Shown in pieces: positions 17,654 through 25,320 of a stretch of DNA of 64,000 nucleotides. The stretch is from assembly GCF_008806755.1 (NCBI RefSeq), contig NZ_WAAU01000014.1, forward strand, positions 62,207 to 126,206, given 5' to 3'. The stretch comes from Tenacibaculum aiptasiae. GTDB lineage: Bacteria; Bacteroidota; Bacteroidia; Flavobacteriales; Flavobacteriaceae. The translations under genes were made by a program, and so were the position numbers. Within the stretch, counting starts at the first letter, position 1. The number at the start of each line of letters is the position of its first letter. Below the pieces are notes generated by a model. It saw only the letters and a program-made list of their open reading frames with translations, did no database searches and had not been told where the DNA came from.

Positions 17654-19114
17654 TTGGATAATAAAGAGAAAATAGTAGTAGTTTGGTTTAAGAGAGATCT
17701 TCGTTTACAAGATAACGAAGCGGTTTATAATGCTCTTAATTCTGATAAAAAAGTGCTATTTGTTTATCTTTTTGAAAATAGTCTTTTGAGTGATGAGCAT
17801 TATTCAGAAAGACATTGGAACTTTATTAAAGAATCGATAAGAGATCTTAACTCTGAATTGTTGAAATACAATACAAGAGTTCTATCAGTGAAATCGGATG
17901 TGATTCCTTTTTTTAGGTATTTAAAATCACAAAAAAATATTACAGAAGTTTATTCGCATTTAGAAACAGGAATTTTAAAAACCTACAATAGAGATAAGTC
18001 ATTTAAAAGATTTTGTGTAAACAATTTGATAGAATGGAAAGAGAATATCCATAATGGAGTATTTCGAGGTAGAAAAAATAGAGAGCATTGGAAAGAAGAT
18101 TGGGAGTCATATATGGAAAAAGAAACCTTTTCTTTTACACCAACAAATGCAGATTTTATAAGAAGTGAAGAAATTGACCTTTTAACAAAAAACTTAAAAG
18201 AAGTAGACTTAAGTACGGAAAAGAGCAATTTTCAAGTAGGAGGTAGAGCTACTGGTATAAAATATATGCATAGCTTTTTCAATAATCGTTATAAAAATTA
18301 TGCAAGACATATATCAAAGCCTAATGAAGCAAGAGAAAGTTGTAGTCGATTATCGCCATATATAGCGTGGGGAAATCTTTCAGTAAGAGAAGTTTTTCAA
18401 CAAGTAAAAACAATAAGACCAAAAGTGCAAAATAAAAGAGCTTTAGATGCATTCGCTTCTCGATTGCGATGGCAAGCACATTTTATACAAAAGTTTGAAA
18501 TGGAGTGTGTCATGGAAAGAGAAAGTATAAATAAGGGATTTCGAAAATTAAAAAAAGATGTAACAGAAAAATATGTAAAAGGTTGGAAAGAAGGTAAAAC
18601 AGGAATCCCTTTTATAGATGCTTGTATGCGTTGTTTAATAACTACGGGGTATTTAAATTTTAGAATGCGAGCAATGTTGGTGTCCTTTTTTACACATAAT
18701 TTATGGCAGCCATGGCAAGAAGCATCTAAATATTTATCAAAGTTATTTTTAGACTTCGAACCGGGAATTCATTTTCCTCAACTGCAAATGCAGGCAGGTG
18801 AAACAGGTATCAATACTATTAGAATTTATAATCCAATAAAAAATGGATTAGAGCATGATCCAGATGCCATATTTATAAGTAAATGGGTGCCGGAGTTGGC
18901 AGATTTACCATTAATGTTCAAGCATCAACCTTTTAAAATGACCGAATTGGAACAAAAACTTTATGGTTTTAGTTTAGGAAAAGATTATCCAAAGCCAATA
19001 GTGGATGTAGAGGCATCAAGAAAAAAAGCATCGGATATTATCTGGGGATTAAAAAAAGATCCAGACGTAATAAGAGAAAGCTTAAGAATTATAAACAAAC
19101 ACATAATTAAATAA
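17654..19114 (+). CDS. Cryptochrome/photolyase family protein, non-canonical FAD domain
   Basis: 486 residues, TTG start before DNKEKIVVVWFKRDLRLQDN. The N-terminal alpha/beta antenna domain spans about 5-165 and the helical FAD domain about 215-480. It has RLSPYIAWGNLSVREVF and RWQAHFIQKF (substrate and FAD face). Where CPD photolyases have the NNGNWQW...DAAPYFR block, this protein reads HFPQLQMQAGETGINTIRIYNP. That places it in a separate subgroup which I recall as annotated only as cryptochrome/photolyase family. It may be a repair enzyme or a blue-light sensor. It is first gene of an eleven-gene operon that ends with a canonical photolyase. Confidence 0.85.
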   Translation: MDNKEKIVVVWFKRDLRLQDNEAVYNALNSDKKVLFVYLFENSLLSDEHYSERHWNFIKESIRDLNSELLKYNTRVLSVKSDVIPFFRYLKSQKNITEVYSHLETGILKTYNRDKSFKRFCVNNLIEWKENIHNGVFRGRKNREHWKEDWESYMEKETFSFTPTNADFIRSEEIDLLTKNLKEVDLSTEKSNFQVGGRATGIKYMHSFFNNRYKNYARHISKPNEARESCSRLSPYIAWGNLSVREVFQQVKTIRPKVQNKRALDAFASRLRWQAHFIQKFEMECVMERESINKGFRKLKKDVTEKYVKGWKEGKTGIPFIDACMRCLITTGYLNFRMRAMLVSFFTHNLWQPWQEASKYLSKLFLDFEPGIHFPQLQMQAGETGINTIRIYNPIKNGLEHDPDAIFISKWVPELADLPLMFKHQPFKMTELEQKLYGFSLGKDYPKPIVDVEASRKKASDIIWGLKKDPDVIRESLRIINKHIIK

Positions 19115-19115
19115 T

Positions 19116-19535
19116 ATGCTTTTCAATATAACATACACGGATAAAGATGATTTAGCAGAAATCAATTCATTAGTAGGAAAACCAATAAGTTTTATCCAAT
19201 CGCTAAGGTTAAGAGGAGTAGGCTCAGGAAGAATGATTGTGGAAGAAGTAAGTGCTAATCTCCAAAAAATATTAACCAAAGTGAATGAATTAGACTACGG
19301 TAGCATAGAGTTAAGACCTAATGGAGTGATAGTTTATATAACAAAGCAAATGAGAAGGTTTTGTTTGGTAGTACCTTACTATAAGTTAGTAGTGTTTAAT
19401 GATACATTTTTTAGTATTCATTCAGACAATAGTTTTATAAGGTTTCGTAAGGATATAAAATTTAAAGAAAATAAAAAGTTTATAGATAAAATGATGAATT
19501 TGAAGGGAGTAAAAACACAAAATCATTTTTTATGA
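19116..19535 (+). CDS. Unknown protein of the light operon
   Basis: 139 residues, no signal peptide or membrane segment. Alternating hydrophobic stretches (GSIELRPNGVIVYITKQ, FCLVVPYYKLVVFND) suggest beta structure in the middle, and the C-terminal 30 residues are lysine-rich. I do not recognise a family. It starts one base after the cryptochrome gene and overlaps the next by 4 bases (ATGA), so it is tightly co-expressed with cryptochrome and pterin genes. Confidence 0.78.
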   Translation: MLFNITYTDKDDLAEINSLVGKPISFIQSLRLRGVGSGRMIVEEVSANLQKILTKVNELDYGSIELRPNGVIVYITKQMRRFCLVVPYYKLVVFNDTFFSIHSDNSFIRFRKDIKFKENKKFIDKMMNLKGVKTQNHFL

Positions 19536-19798
19536 ATGAAAGAATGTTAGATAGAATAATCGAGATGGCTTGGGAAGATAGAACAACATTTGATGCAATT
19601 CAATATCAATTTGGTTTAAAAGAACAAGAAGTGATTGTTTTAATGAGACAACAACTTAAGCCATCAAGTTTTAGATTATGGAGAAAGAGAGTTCAAGGAA
19701 GAAAAACAAAACATGAGCTTAAAAGAACCTTTATAAAAGGAAGGTTTAAATGTAGTAGGCAAAGGAATATTAGTAATAATAAGGTTTCGAAACGATAA
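19532..19798 (+). CDS. TIGR03643/DUF2805 family small protein
   Basis: 88 residues. The first 65 match what I know of this family: MAWEDRTTFDAIQYQFGLKEQEVI, then MRQQLKPSSFRLWRKRVQGR. The helices resemble a helix-turn-helix, and the C-terminus is strongly basic, so nucleic acid binding is plausible. The family is often found beside cryptochrome or photolyase genes. Function is unknown. It overlaps the previous gene by 4 bases. Confidence 0.83.
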   Translation: MNERMLDRIIEMAWEDRTTFDAIQYQFGLKEQEVIVLMRQQLKPSSFRLWRKRVQGRKTKHELKRTFIKGRFKCSRQRNISNNKVSKR

Positions 19799-19800
19799 TT

Positions 19801-20217
19801 ATGTTGAAACATAAACTAGGAATTACAAGAAAAGAACATTTTAATGCAGCACATAGACTGCATAATCCAAATTGGACTTTAGAAAAAAATAAAGAAGTTT
19901 TCGGAAAATGTAATAACCCGAATTTCCATGGGCATAACTATGAATTGGAAGTAACAATAATTGGAGAAATTGATGAGGATACAGGTTATGTAATAGATAC
20001 AAAAAAGTTATCTAAACATATAAAAGAAGAAATATTAGAGCCGTTTGATCATAAGAATTTAAACATAGAAGTAGAAGAATTTAAAAAGTTGAATCCTACG
20101 GTAGAAAACATAGCAATAGTGATTTACAATAAGTTGCGAAGCGTACTTCGTAACGATTTAGAAATTAAAATTAAACTTTATGAAACACCAAGAAACTTTG
20201 TTGAATATCCCTACTAA
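19801..20217 (+). CDS. 6-pyruvoyl-tetrahydropterin synthase family enzyme (PTPS/QueD fold)
   Basis: 138 residues, the usual length. Zinc ligands are His18 (FNAAHRL), His43 and His45 (NFHGHNYELEV). The catalytic Cys37 lies in GKCNNPN. DHKNLN and ETPRNFVEY complete the set. GKCNNPNxHGHNY is the form of true PTPS, while QueD usually has C-x-R before HGH. It acts on dihydroneopterin triphosphate, the product of FolE, whose gene overlaps it by 38 bases. Expected product is 6-pyruvoyltetrahydropterin, or carboxytetrahydropterin if QueD-like. The pairing favours a biopterin-type cofactor. Confidence 0.88.
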   Translation: MLKHKLGITRKEHFNAAHRLHNPNWTLEKNKEVFGKCNNPNFHGHNYELEVTIIGEIDEDTGYVIDTKKLSKHIKEEILEPFDHKNLNIEVEEFKKLNPTVENIAIVIYNKLRSVLRNDLEIKIKLYETPRNFVEYPY

Positions 20218-20875
20218 AAGCAACTTTACAGGACTGAGTGTTGAAGAAATAGGTGATGATCATTTATACACAGGAATAGAAACACCAATGGTGCCAGATG
20301 CTTTTTTGATTTCTAATGAAGAAAAAAAGGAAAAAATAGCAGGTTTATTCAAGGAAATAATGGAAACAATGGGGCTAGATTTGTCTGACGATTCCCTAAA
20401 AGGAACACCCAAAAGAGTTGCTAAAATGTATATTGAAGAGATTTTTTCAGGGCTAAATCCAGCTAATAAACCTAAGATAGCGTTGTTTGATAACAAGTAT
20501 CAGTACAACCAAATGTTGGTTGAAAAAAATATTAGTTTTTATTCAAATTGTGAGCATCATTTTGTACCCATAATGGGAAAAGCACATGTGGCTTATATTT
20601 CATCAGGGAAGGTAATAGGGCTTTCTAAGCTAAATAGAATCGTACAGTATTATGCTAAAAGACCTCAGGTACAAGAACGACTTACTAACCAAATAGCAAG
20701 AGATTTACAAGAAATATTAGAAACAGAAGATGTAGCGGTTATTATAGAAGCAAAACATCTATGTGTCTCATCAAGAGGAGTAAAAGACGATTCTTCAGAA
20801 ACAGTAACCTGTTTTTATGGAGGTAGTTTTAATACATCAAAGAAAATTGTTGAACTTCAAAATTATTTAAAATGA
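20180..20875 (+). CDS. folE: GTP cyclohydrolase I
   Basis: 231 residues, type I. SNCEHHFVPIMGKAHVAYI gives zinc ligands Cys124 and His127, and HLCVSSRGVKD gives Cys195. It converts GTP to 7,8-dihydroneopterin triphosphate, the first step to folates and biopterin. The ATG at 20180 overlaps the PTPS gene by 38 bases; the N-terminal 20 residues match the length seen in related flavobacterial proteins. FolE in LitR-controlled loci is thought to feed the photolyase antenna chromophore. With PTPS beside it, a tetrahydropterin is an alternative end product. Confidence 0.93.
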   Translation: MKHQETLLNIPTKSNFTGLSVEEIGDDHLYTGIETPMVPDAFLISNEEKKEKIAGLFKEIMETMGLDLSDDSLKGTPKRVAKMYIEEIFSGLNPANKPKIALFDNKYQYNQMLVEKNISFYSNCEHHFVPIMGKAHVAYISSGKVIGLSKLNRIVQYYAKRPQVQERLTNQIARDLQEILETEDVAVIIEAKHLCVSSRGVKDDSSETVTCFYGGSFNTSKKIVELQNYLK

Positions 20876-21096
20876 GTACAGTAAATTTAATTCAAGAAGC
20901 ATTAGATTTTGAAAAAAATCATAAGAAGTTAAGAACTAGAAATGATAAAATTTTAGCATCAAGAAAAGCAAAAGAAATCATTTTATCAATAAATGAAATC
21001 TATAAAAAAACGAAAGATAAAAGCTTGATGGATATCATGAAACGCCTAACATTAATTAAGCAAAAGGTAGAAAAAAGATTAAAAGGTAGGTTATGA
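20872..21096 (+). CDS. Small helical protein of unknown function in the light operon
   Basis: 74 residues, highly charged and lysine-rich, predicted all-helical (NHKKLRTRNDKILASRKAKEIILSINEIYKKTKDKSLMDIMKRLTLIK). It overlaps folE and the next SDR gene by 4 bases each, the strongest sign that it is real. I do not recognise a family. It could act as a small nucleic acid-binding or adaptor protein; this is a guess. Confidence 0.72.
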   Translation: MSTVNLIQEALDFEKNHKKLRTRNDKILASRKAKEIILSINEIYKKTKDKSLMDIMKRLTLIKQKVEKRLKGRL

Positions 21097-21770
21097 AAAC
21101 AATTGTAGTAGTAGGAGGAAGTAAGGGTATTGGAAAAGCAATAGTAGATAGTTTAAAAGAAACTACAAAAATTATTAATATAAGTAGAACTTCTACAGAA
21201 ACACATTCCAACATCATAAACTATGAATGTGATATTACAACAGATGAGTTACCTGTATTGGAAGAAATACATGGTTTAGTTTATTGCCCTGGAAGCATCA
21301 ATTTAAAACCATTTAAACGCTTAACTCTTGATGATTTTCAAAATGATTTTAATATCAATGTAAAAGGGGCAATAAAAACCATAAAAGCTTATGAAGACGT
21401 ATTGTCTAAAAATAACAGTAGTGTAGTTTTTTTTAGTACAGTAGCGTCAAAATTAGGAATGCCTTTTCACGCTAGTATTGCATGTAGTAAATCGGCAATA
21501 GAAGGATTAACAAAGTCCTTAGCCGCAGAATATGCTACAAAGATTCGCTTTAATGCAATAGCACCTACAATAACCGATACAACTTTAGCGGCAAGATTGT
21601 TAAGGAATGAAAAGCAACAAGAAATAATGAAAGAAAGACATCCGTTAAAAAAAATATTAGAACCAACGGAGGTGGCAGATTTAGCTTGCTTTTTGTTATC
21701 GAATAAAACAGCAGGAATAACTGGACAAATAATTCCGATAGATGCAGGAATAGTAAGTGTAAAAAATTAA
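21093..21770 (+). CDS. SDR family oxidoreductase lacking the catalytic tyrosine
   Basis: 225 residues. GGSKGIG (8-14) is the NAD(P) motif. The SDR active site YxxxK reads I129-A-C-S-K133, so the proton-donating Tyr is replaced by Ile while the Lys stays. FNAIAPTITDTTLA follows as usual. Position directly after folE and PTPS would suit sepiapterin reductase, the last biopterin enzyme, but the missing Tyr argues against normal SDR chemistry. Alternatives are a different proton donor, or a binding or scaffold role. It overlaps the previous gene by 4 bases. Confidence 0.88.
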   Translation: MKTIVVVGGSKGIGKAIVDSLKETTKIINISRTSTETHSNIINYECDITTDELPVLEEIHGLVYCPGSINLKPFKRLTLDDFQNDFNINVKGAIKTIKAYEDVLSKNNSSVVFFSTVASKLGMPFHASIACSKSAIEGLTKSLAAEYATKIRFNAIAPTITDTTLAARLLRNEKQQEIMKERHPLKKILEPTEVADLACFLLSNKTAGITGQIIPIDAGIVSVKN

Positions 21771-21781
21771 AATAAGAAAAA

Positions 21782-22306
21782 ATGAAGTGGTTAATATTAA
21801 TAAGTGTTTTTTTCTTTGTTAGTGACGAAATTGTGGTTTTTGATAAAGCACAAAATTCTCAAAAATGGTATATCACAAACGATGTGGTTATGGGAGGATT
21901 ATCGAAATCATCAATGGAGGTAAACAAAGAAGGTAAAGCAGTTTTTTCAGGAGAAGTGTCAACAGAAAATAATGGCGGATTTGCAATGACTAGATTACCA
22001 TTAGCTATCAATTTGGATGGTGAAAAATCAAAAATTGTGCTAAATTTAAAAGGTGACGGTAAAGAATATCAGTTAAGGTTGAAAGCAAGTAGAAGTCAAC
22101 GTTTTTGGTATGTGCATAAGTTTCAAACTACTACCGAAAACCAAGAAATAGAATTACCTTTAGCAGACTTTTATCCGTCATTTAGAGGATATACATTAGA
22201 TTTAGCGAATTTTTCTGGAGATCAGTTAAAGGAAATGGCAATACTTATAGGAAATAAAAAGAATGAATCATTCAATCTAGAAATAGAAAAAATAACCATC
22301 AGGTAA
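21782..22306 (+). CDS. CIA30-like protein
   Basis: 174 residues. After a short hydrophobic N-terminus (about 1-14) comes WYITNDVVMGGLSKSSMEV, the signature of CIA30/NDUFAF1-like jelly-roll domains, and later FYPSFRGYTLDLANFSGDQLKEMAILIG. The family binds carbohydrate-like or flavin partners. CIA30 helps assemble complex I in mitochondria, but bacterial roles are open. It sits between the SDR and glutathione peroxidase genes and touches the next start. The N-terminus may be an uncleaved anchor or a short signal. Confidence 0.85.
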   Translation: MKWLILISVFFFVSDEIVVFDKAQNSQKWYITNDVVMGGLSKSSMEVNKEGKAVFSGEVSTENNGGFAMTRLPLAINLDGEKSKIVLNLKGDGKEYQLRLKASRSQRFWYVHKFQTTTENQEIELPLADFYPSFRGYTLDLANFSGDQLKEMAILIGNKKNESFNLEIEKITIR

Positions 22307-22849
22307 ATGAAATTATTAAAAATAACAATACTTATGACACTATTTAGTTTTTTAGGAAATGCACAAACAAAAGAACCTAAAGAATCTTTGTATAAGCTAA
22401 AAATAGAAGGAATATCAGGAGATGATTTGAATTTAAAGGAATACAAAGGAAAAAAGATATTGTTTGTTAATGTAGCTTCTAAATGTGGATTTACAAATCA
22501 ATATGATGGATTGCAAGAGTTGTATACAAAGTATAAAGATAAATTAGTGGTTATAGGGTTACCATGTAATCAATTTGGCGCTCAAGAACCAGGTACAAAA
22601 ACAGAGATACAATCATTTTGTAGGTTAAACTATGGAGTCGATTTTCCTATGACAGAAAAAATAGAAGTAAAAGGAGAAAATCAACATCCAATTTATCAAT
22701 GGCTTACACAAAAGTCTAAAAACGGAAAAATGAATTCTTCTGTAAAATGGAATTTTCAAAAATACCTTGTGGATGAAGAGGGAAGGTTGATAGATGTGTT
22801 TTATTCTATAACAAAACCTATGAGTAGTAAAATAACTAAACTGTTGTAA
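22307..22849 (+). CDS. Glutathione peroxidase-like thiol peroxidase, exported
   Basis: 180 residues with a signal peptide (cleavage near NAQ, residue 20). The tetrad is visible: Cys60 in NVASKCGFTNQY, Gln89 after LPCN, and Trp148-Asn149 in VKWNFQKYL. Cys stands in place of selenocysteine. LPCNQFGAQEPGT is the family block. Non-selenium members usually reduce hydroperoxides with thioredoxin. Periplasmic placement suggests defence against lipid peroxides formed by light and oxygen. The start directly follows the CIA30 stop. Confidence 0.93.
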   Translation: MKLLKITILMTLFSFLGNAQTKEPKESLYKLKIEGISGDDLNLKEYKGKKILFVNVASKCGFTNQYDGLQELYTKYKDKLVVIGLPCNQFGAQEPGTKTEIQSFCRLNYGVDFPMTEKIEVKGENQHPIYQWLTQKSKNGKMNSSVKWNFQKYLVDEEGRLIDVFYSITKPMSSKITKLL

Positions 22850-22850
22850 A

Positions 22851-23336
22851 GTGGTTCAAATCAAAAAACACTCAGGAATATATACTTTAACTACAGAACA
22901 GGTGTTGGATGTTTCTCTTGAAAAAGCATGGAGTTTTTTTAGTGCTCCTCAAAATTTAGAAAAGATAACACCATCACATATGGGGTTTCAAATAACATCT
23001 GAAGTGGATAAAAAAGCCTATGCAGGGCAAATTATAACTTATAAAGTAGGAATTTTACCAGGTGTAAAGTCTAGTTGGGTTACAGAAATAACACAAGTTA
23101 AAGATGAACAGTTTTTTATTGACGAACAGCGTTTTGGACCTTATAAAATGTGGCATCACGAGCATTGGTTTGAAGAATTATCAGAAGGAAAAACATTAAT
23201 GAAAGACAAAATTTCGTATAAAATTCCATTTGGTTTTTTAGGACACATAGCACAAAGTGTTTTTATAAAAAGACAGCTTAAAAATATTTTCGAACACAGA
23301 TACAGTACTTTAGAAAAATTGTTTAATGGAAAATAA
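22851..23336 (+). CDS. SRPBCC (START-like) ligand-binding protein
   Basis: 161 residues with a GTG start one base after the peroxidase stop. LTTEQVLDVSLEKAWSFFSAPQNLEKITPSHMGFQ is the usual SRPBCC opening, followed by a beta-sheet core and C-terminal helix (KRQLKNIFEHRYSTLEKLF). Such proteins bind a hydrophobic ligand; homologues lie next to photolyase genes in many bacteria. Ligand unknown, perhaps a lipid or pigment. It overlaps the photolyase gene by 11 bases. Confidence 0.88.
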   Translation: MVQIKKHSGIYTLTTEQVLDVSLEKAWSFFSAPQNLEKITPSHMGFQITSEVDKKAYAGQIITYKVGILPGVKSSWVTEITQVKDEQFFIDEQRFGPYKMWHHEHWFEELSEGKTLMKDKISYKIPFGFLGHIAQSVFIKRQLKNIFEHRYSTLEKLFNGK

Positions 23337-24621
23337 GATAGTTGTTTTTTGGTTTCGTAGAGATTTACGATTGAATGATAATAAGGCGTTAAGTAAAGCG
23401 CTTAGTTCTGGTTATAAAGTGCTACCTATTTTTATTTTTGATGAAGATATTCTTGATAAGTTGCCTAAGGATGATGCTCGTGTAAACTTTATTCATCAAG
23501 AGTTAAAAAATATAGATGAAACATTAAAACAGCATCAATCATCACTGTTGGTTTTAAAAGGAAAATCAATAGATGTTTGGCAAAAATTAGTTGAAGAGTA
23601 TGAGGTAGCAAAGGTTTTTACAAATAAAGATTACGAACCTTATGCAATACATCGAGATGCTCAAGTACAGTCCTTTTTAAATGAGAAAGGAATAGAGTTC
23701 AATTCGTTTAAAGATCAAGTAATTTTTGAAAAAGATGAGGTTGTTAAAGATGACGGAACTCCTTATACCGTTTATACGCCTTATAAAAATAAATGGTTAA
23801 AAGTTTTTAAGGAAGAAGAAGATACACAAGAATATAAACTTGAGTTTTCTAATTTTTTAGAGATTTCAAAAGCGTTTCCTGCCATAGAAACTATTGGGTT
23901 TAAAGAGAGTGCTATAAGGGTAAAGCCTTATAATTTAACCCAAATAGCTACTTATGATGAAACTAGAGATTTCCCTTCAAAAAACACGACTTCTTATACT
24001 TCTCCACACTTGCGTTTTGGAACAGTAAGCGTAAGGAAAATGGTAAAAAAAGCACTTCAGTTAAATAGTACCTTTTTAAATGAATTGATTTGGCGTGAGT
24101 TTTTTATGCAAATTCTCTATCATTTCCCAAAAGTAGTTACTCATAATTTTAAGCAAAAGTATGATGCAGTTCCATGGAGAAACAACAAAGAGGATTTTGA
24201 AAAATGGTGTAATGGAGAAACAGGATATCCAATGGTAGATGCAGGAATGCGAGAACTGAATGAAACGGGGTATATGCACAACAGAGTACGTATGATAACT
24301 GCCGGTTTTTTATGTAAGCATTTACTTATCGATTGGCGTTGGGGAGAAGCATATTTTGCAGAAAAACTATTAGATTATGATTTGTCTGCAAATAATGGGA
24401 ATTGGCAATGGGCAGCAGGAACAGGGTGCGATGCAGCTCCTTACTTTAGAGTTTTTAATCCATCAGAACAATTAAAAAAGTTTGATAAAAACTTAGTGTA
24501 TGTGAAGAAATGGGTAAAAGATTTTGAAGAGCTTACCTATCCACAACCAATGGTAGAACACAAATTTGCAAGAGAACGAGCAATTAGCACTTATAAAGAA
24601 GCCTTAGCGAAAGTTTTATAA
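23326..24621 (+). CDS. phrB: Class I CPD photolyase
   Basis: 431 residues. The antenna domain is about 1-130 (VVFWFRRDLRLNDNKAL). The FAD domain carries WREFFMQILYHFP, WCNGETGYPMVDAGMREL, the NNGNWQWAAGTGCDAAPYFRVFNP block with FAD and electron-transfer contacts, and YVKKWV. It repairs cyclobutane pyrimidine dimers with blue light. It is the last gene of the light operon. The convergent membrane protein gene overlaps its 3' end by 6 bases and no clear terminator lies between. Confidence 0.95.
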   Translation: MENKIVVFWFRRDLRLNDNKALSKALSSGYKVLPIFIFDEDILDKLPKDDARVNFIHQELKNIDETLKQHQSSLLVLKGKSIDVWQKLVEEYEVAKVFTNKDYEPYAIHRDAQVQSFLNEKGIEFNSFKDQVIFEKDEVVKDDGTPYTVYTPYKNKWLKVFKEEEDTQEYKLEFSNFLEISKAFPAIETIGFKESAIRVKPYNLTQIATYDETRDFPSKNTTSYTSPHLRFGTVSVRKMVKKALQLNSTFLNELIWREFFMQILYHFPKVVTHNFKQKYDAVPWRNNKEDFEKWCNGETGYPMVDAGMRELNETGYMHNRVRMITAGFLCKHLLIDWRWGEAYFAEKLLDYDLSANNGNWQWAAGTGCDAAPYFRVFNPSEQLKKFDKNLVYVKKWVKDFEELTYPQPMVEHKFARERAISTYKEALAKVL

Positions 24622-25254
24622 GGCTTTACTTTTTGAAACTATAATTTCAGGTAGATTTCTTTGAAACCAAGATTTGATTTCTTTATAATCCTCTTCTTTA
24701 ATTTCAAGGAAAGAAATTAATTTTTCATTATCATGATATAGAACTCTAATCTCATTAGGAGATATATTTAATTCTTTTAAATTAAAAAGGTTAAATATTC
24801 GTTTTTCCTTTCCACTTTTGTAGTAAACAGATTTTTCTTTTATTTCAAAACTGGCAGTTTTTATTAAAAAACTATTAGAGACACCTAGAAAAAATAAGAT
24901 TGCCCATAGTAGAATAATATTTATGTTAGGAGATTTTGTAAACATTATATATAAGCATAATCCAATTGATAAAATAGTTAGAAACACTATAGATGAATCT
25001 TTACTTGAGTAATCATTTTGACTCGCAAAAATTATAATGTTATCGTCTCTATGTTTTTTAGTTTTTTTAAAAAAGAAGCTAAGTATTAAAAAGACTAACA
25101 AGCAAGAAAGAAAAATTGTAAAATATTTAGAAGGGATTTTATCTATGTATAAGTTTATATCAAAATCAAATTTTTCTTTAAGAAGATAGAGAATGATAGG
25201 GATGCCAATAGGAGCTAATAAATTTTTATATTCTTTTTCCATTTTTTTTTTCAT
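24616..25254 (-). CDS. Unknown membrane protein with four predicted helices
   Basis: 212 residues. Four hydrophobic segments: about 13-25, 43-62, 87-107 and 113-132. Then a soluble C-terminal domain of about 75 residues ending in FQRNLPEIIV, of PH-like length. I do not recognise a family. It lies downstream of alaS in the same direction, but a strong terminator separates them, so it probably has its own weak promoter. It converges with phrB with a 6-base overlap. Confidence 0.7.
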   Translation of the reverse strand: MKKKMEKEYKNLLAPIGIPIILYLLKEKFDFDINLYIDKIPSKYFTIFLSCLLVFLILSFFFKKTKKHRDDNIIIFASQNDYSSKDSSIVFLTILSIGLCLYIMFTKSPNINIILLWAILFFLGVSNSFLIKTASFEIKEKSVYYKSGKEKRIFNLFNLKELNISPNEIRVLYHDNEKLISFLEIKEEDYKEIKSWFQRNLPEIIVSKSKAL

Positions 25255-25260
25255 AAAAAT

Positions 25261-25299
25261 AAAAAAGGTTCAAAGTTTGTATTTCTTTGAACCTTTTTT
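25261..25299 (-). terminator. Rho-independent terminator of alaS
   Basis: AAAAAAGGTTCAAAG (25261-25275) and CTTTGAACCTTTTTT (25285-25299) form a perfect 15-bp stem with a 9-base loop. It is U-rich after the stem on both strands. It lies just downstream of the alaS stop. Confidence 0.88.
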
Positions 25300-25320
25300 A
25301 ATGATTTTATAAACTAGTAG

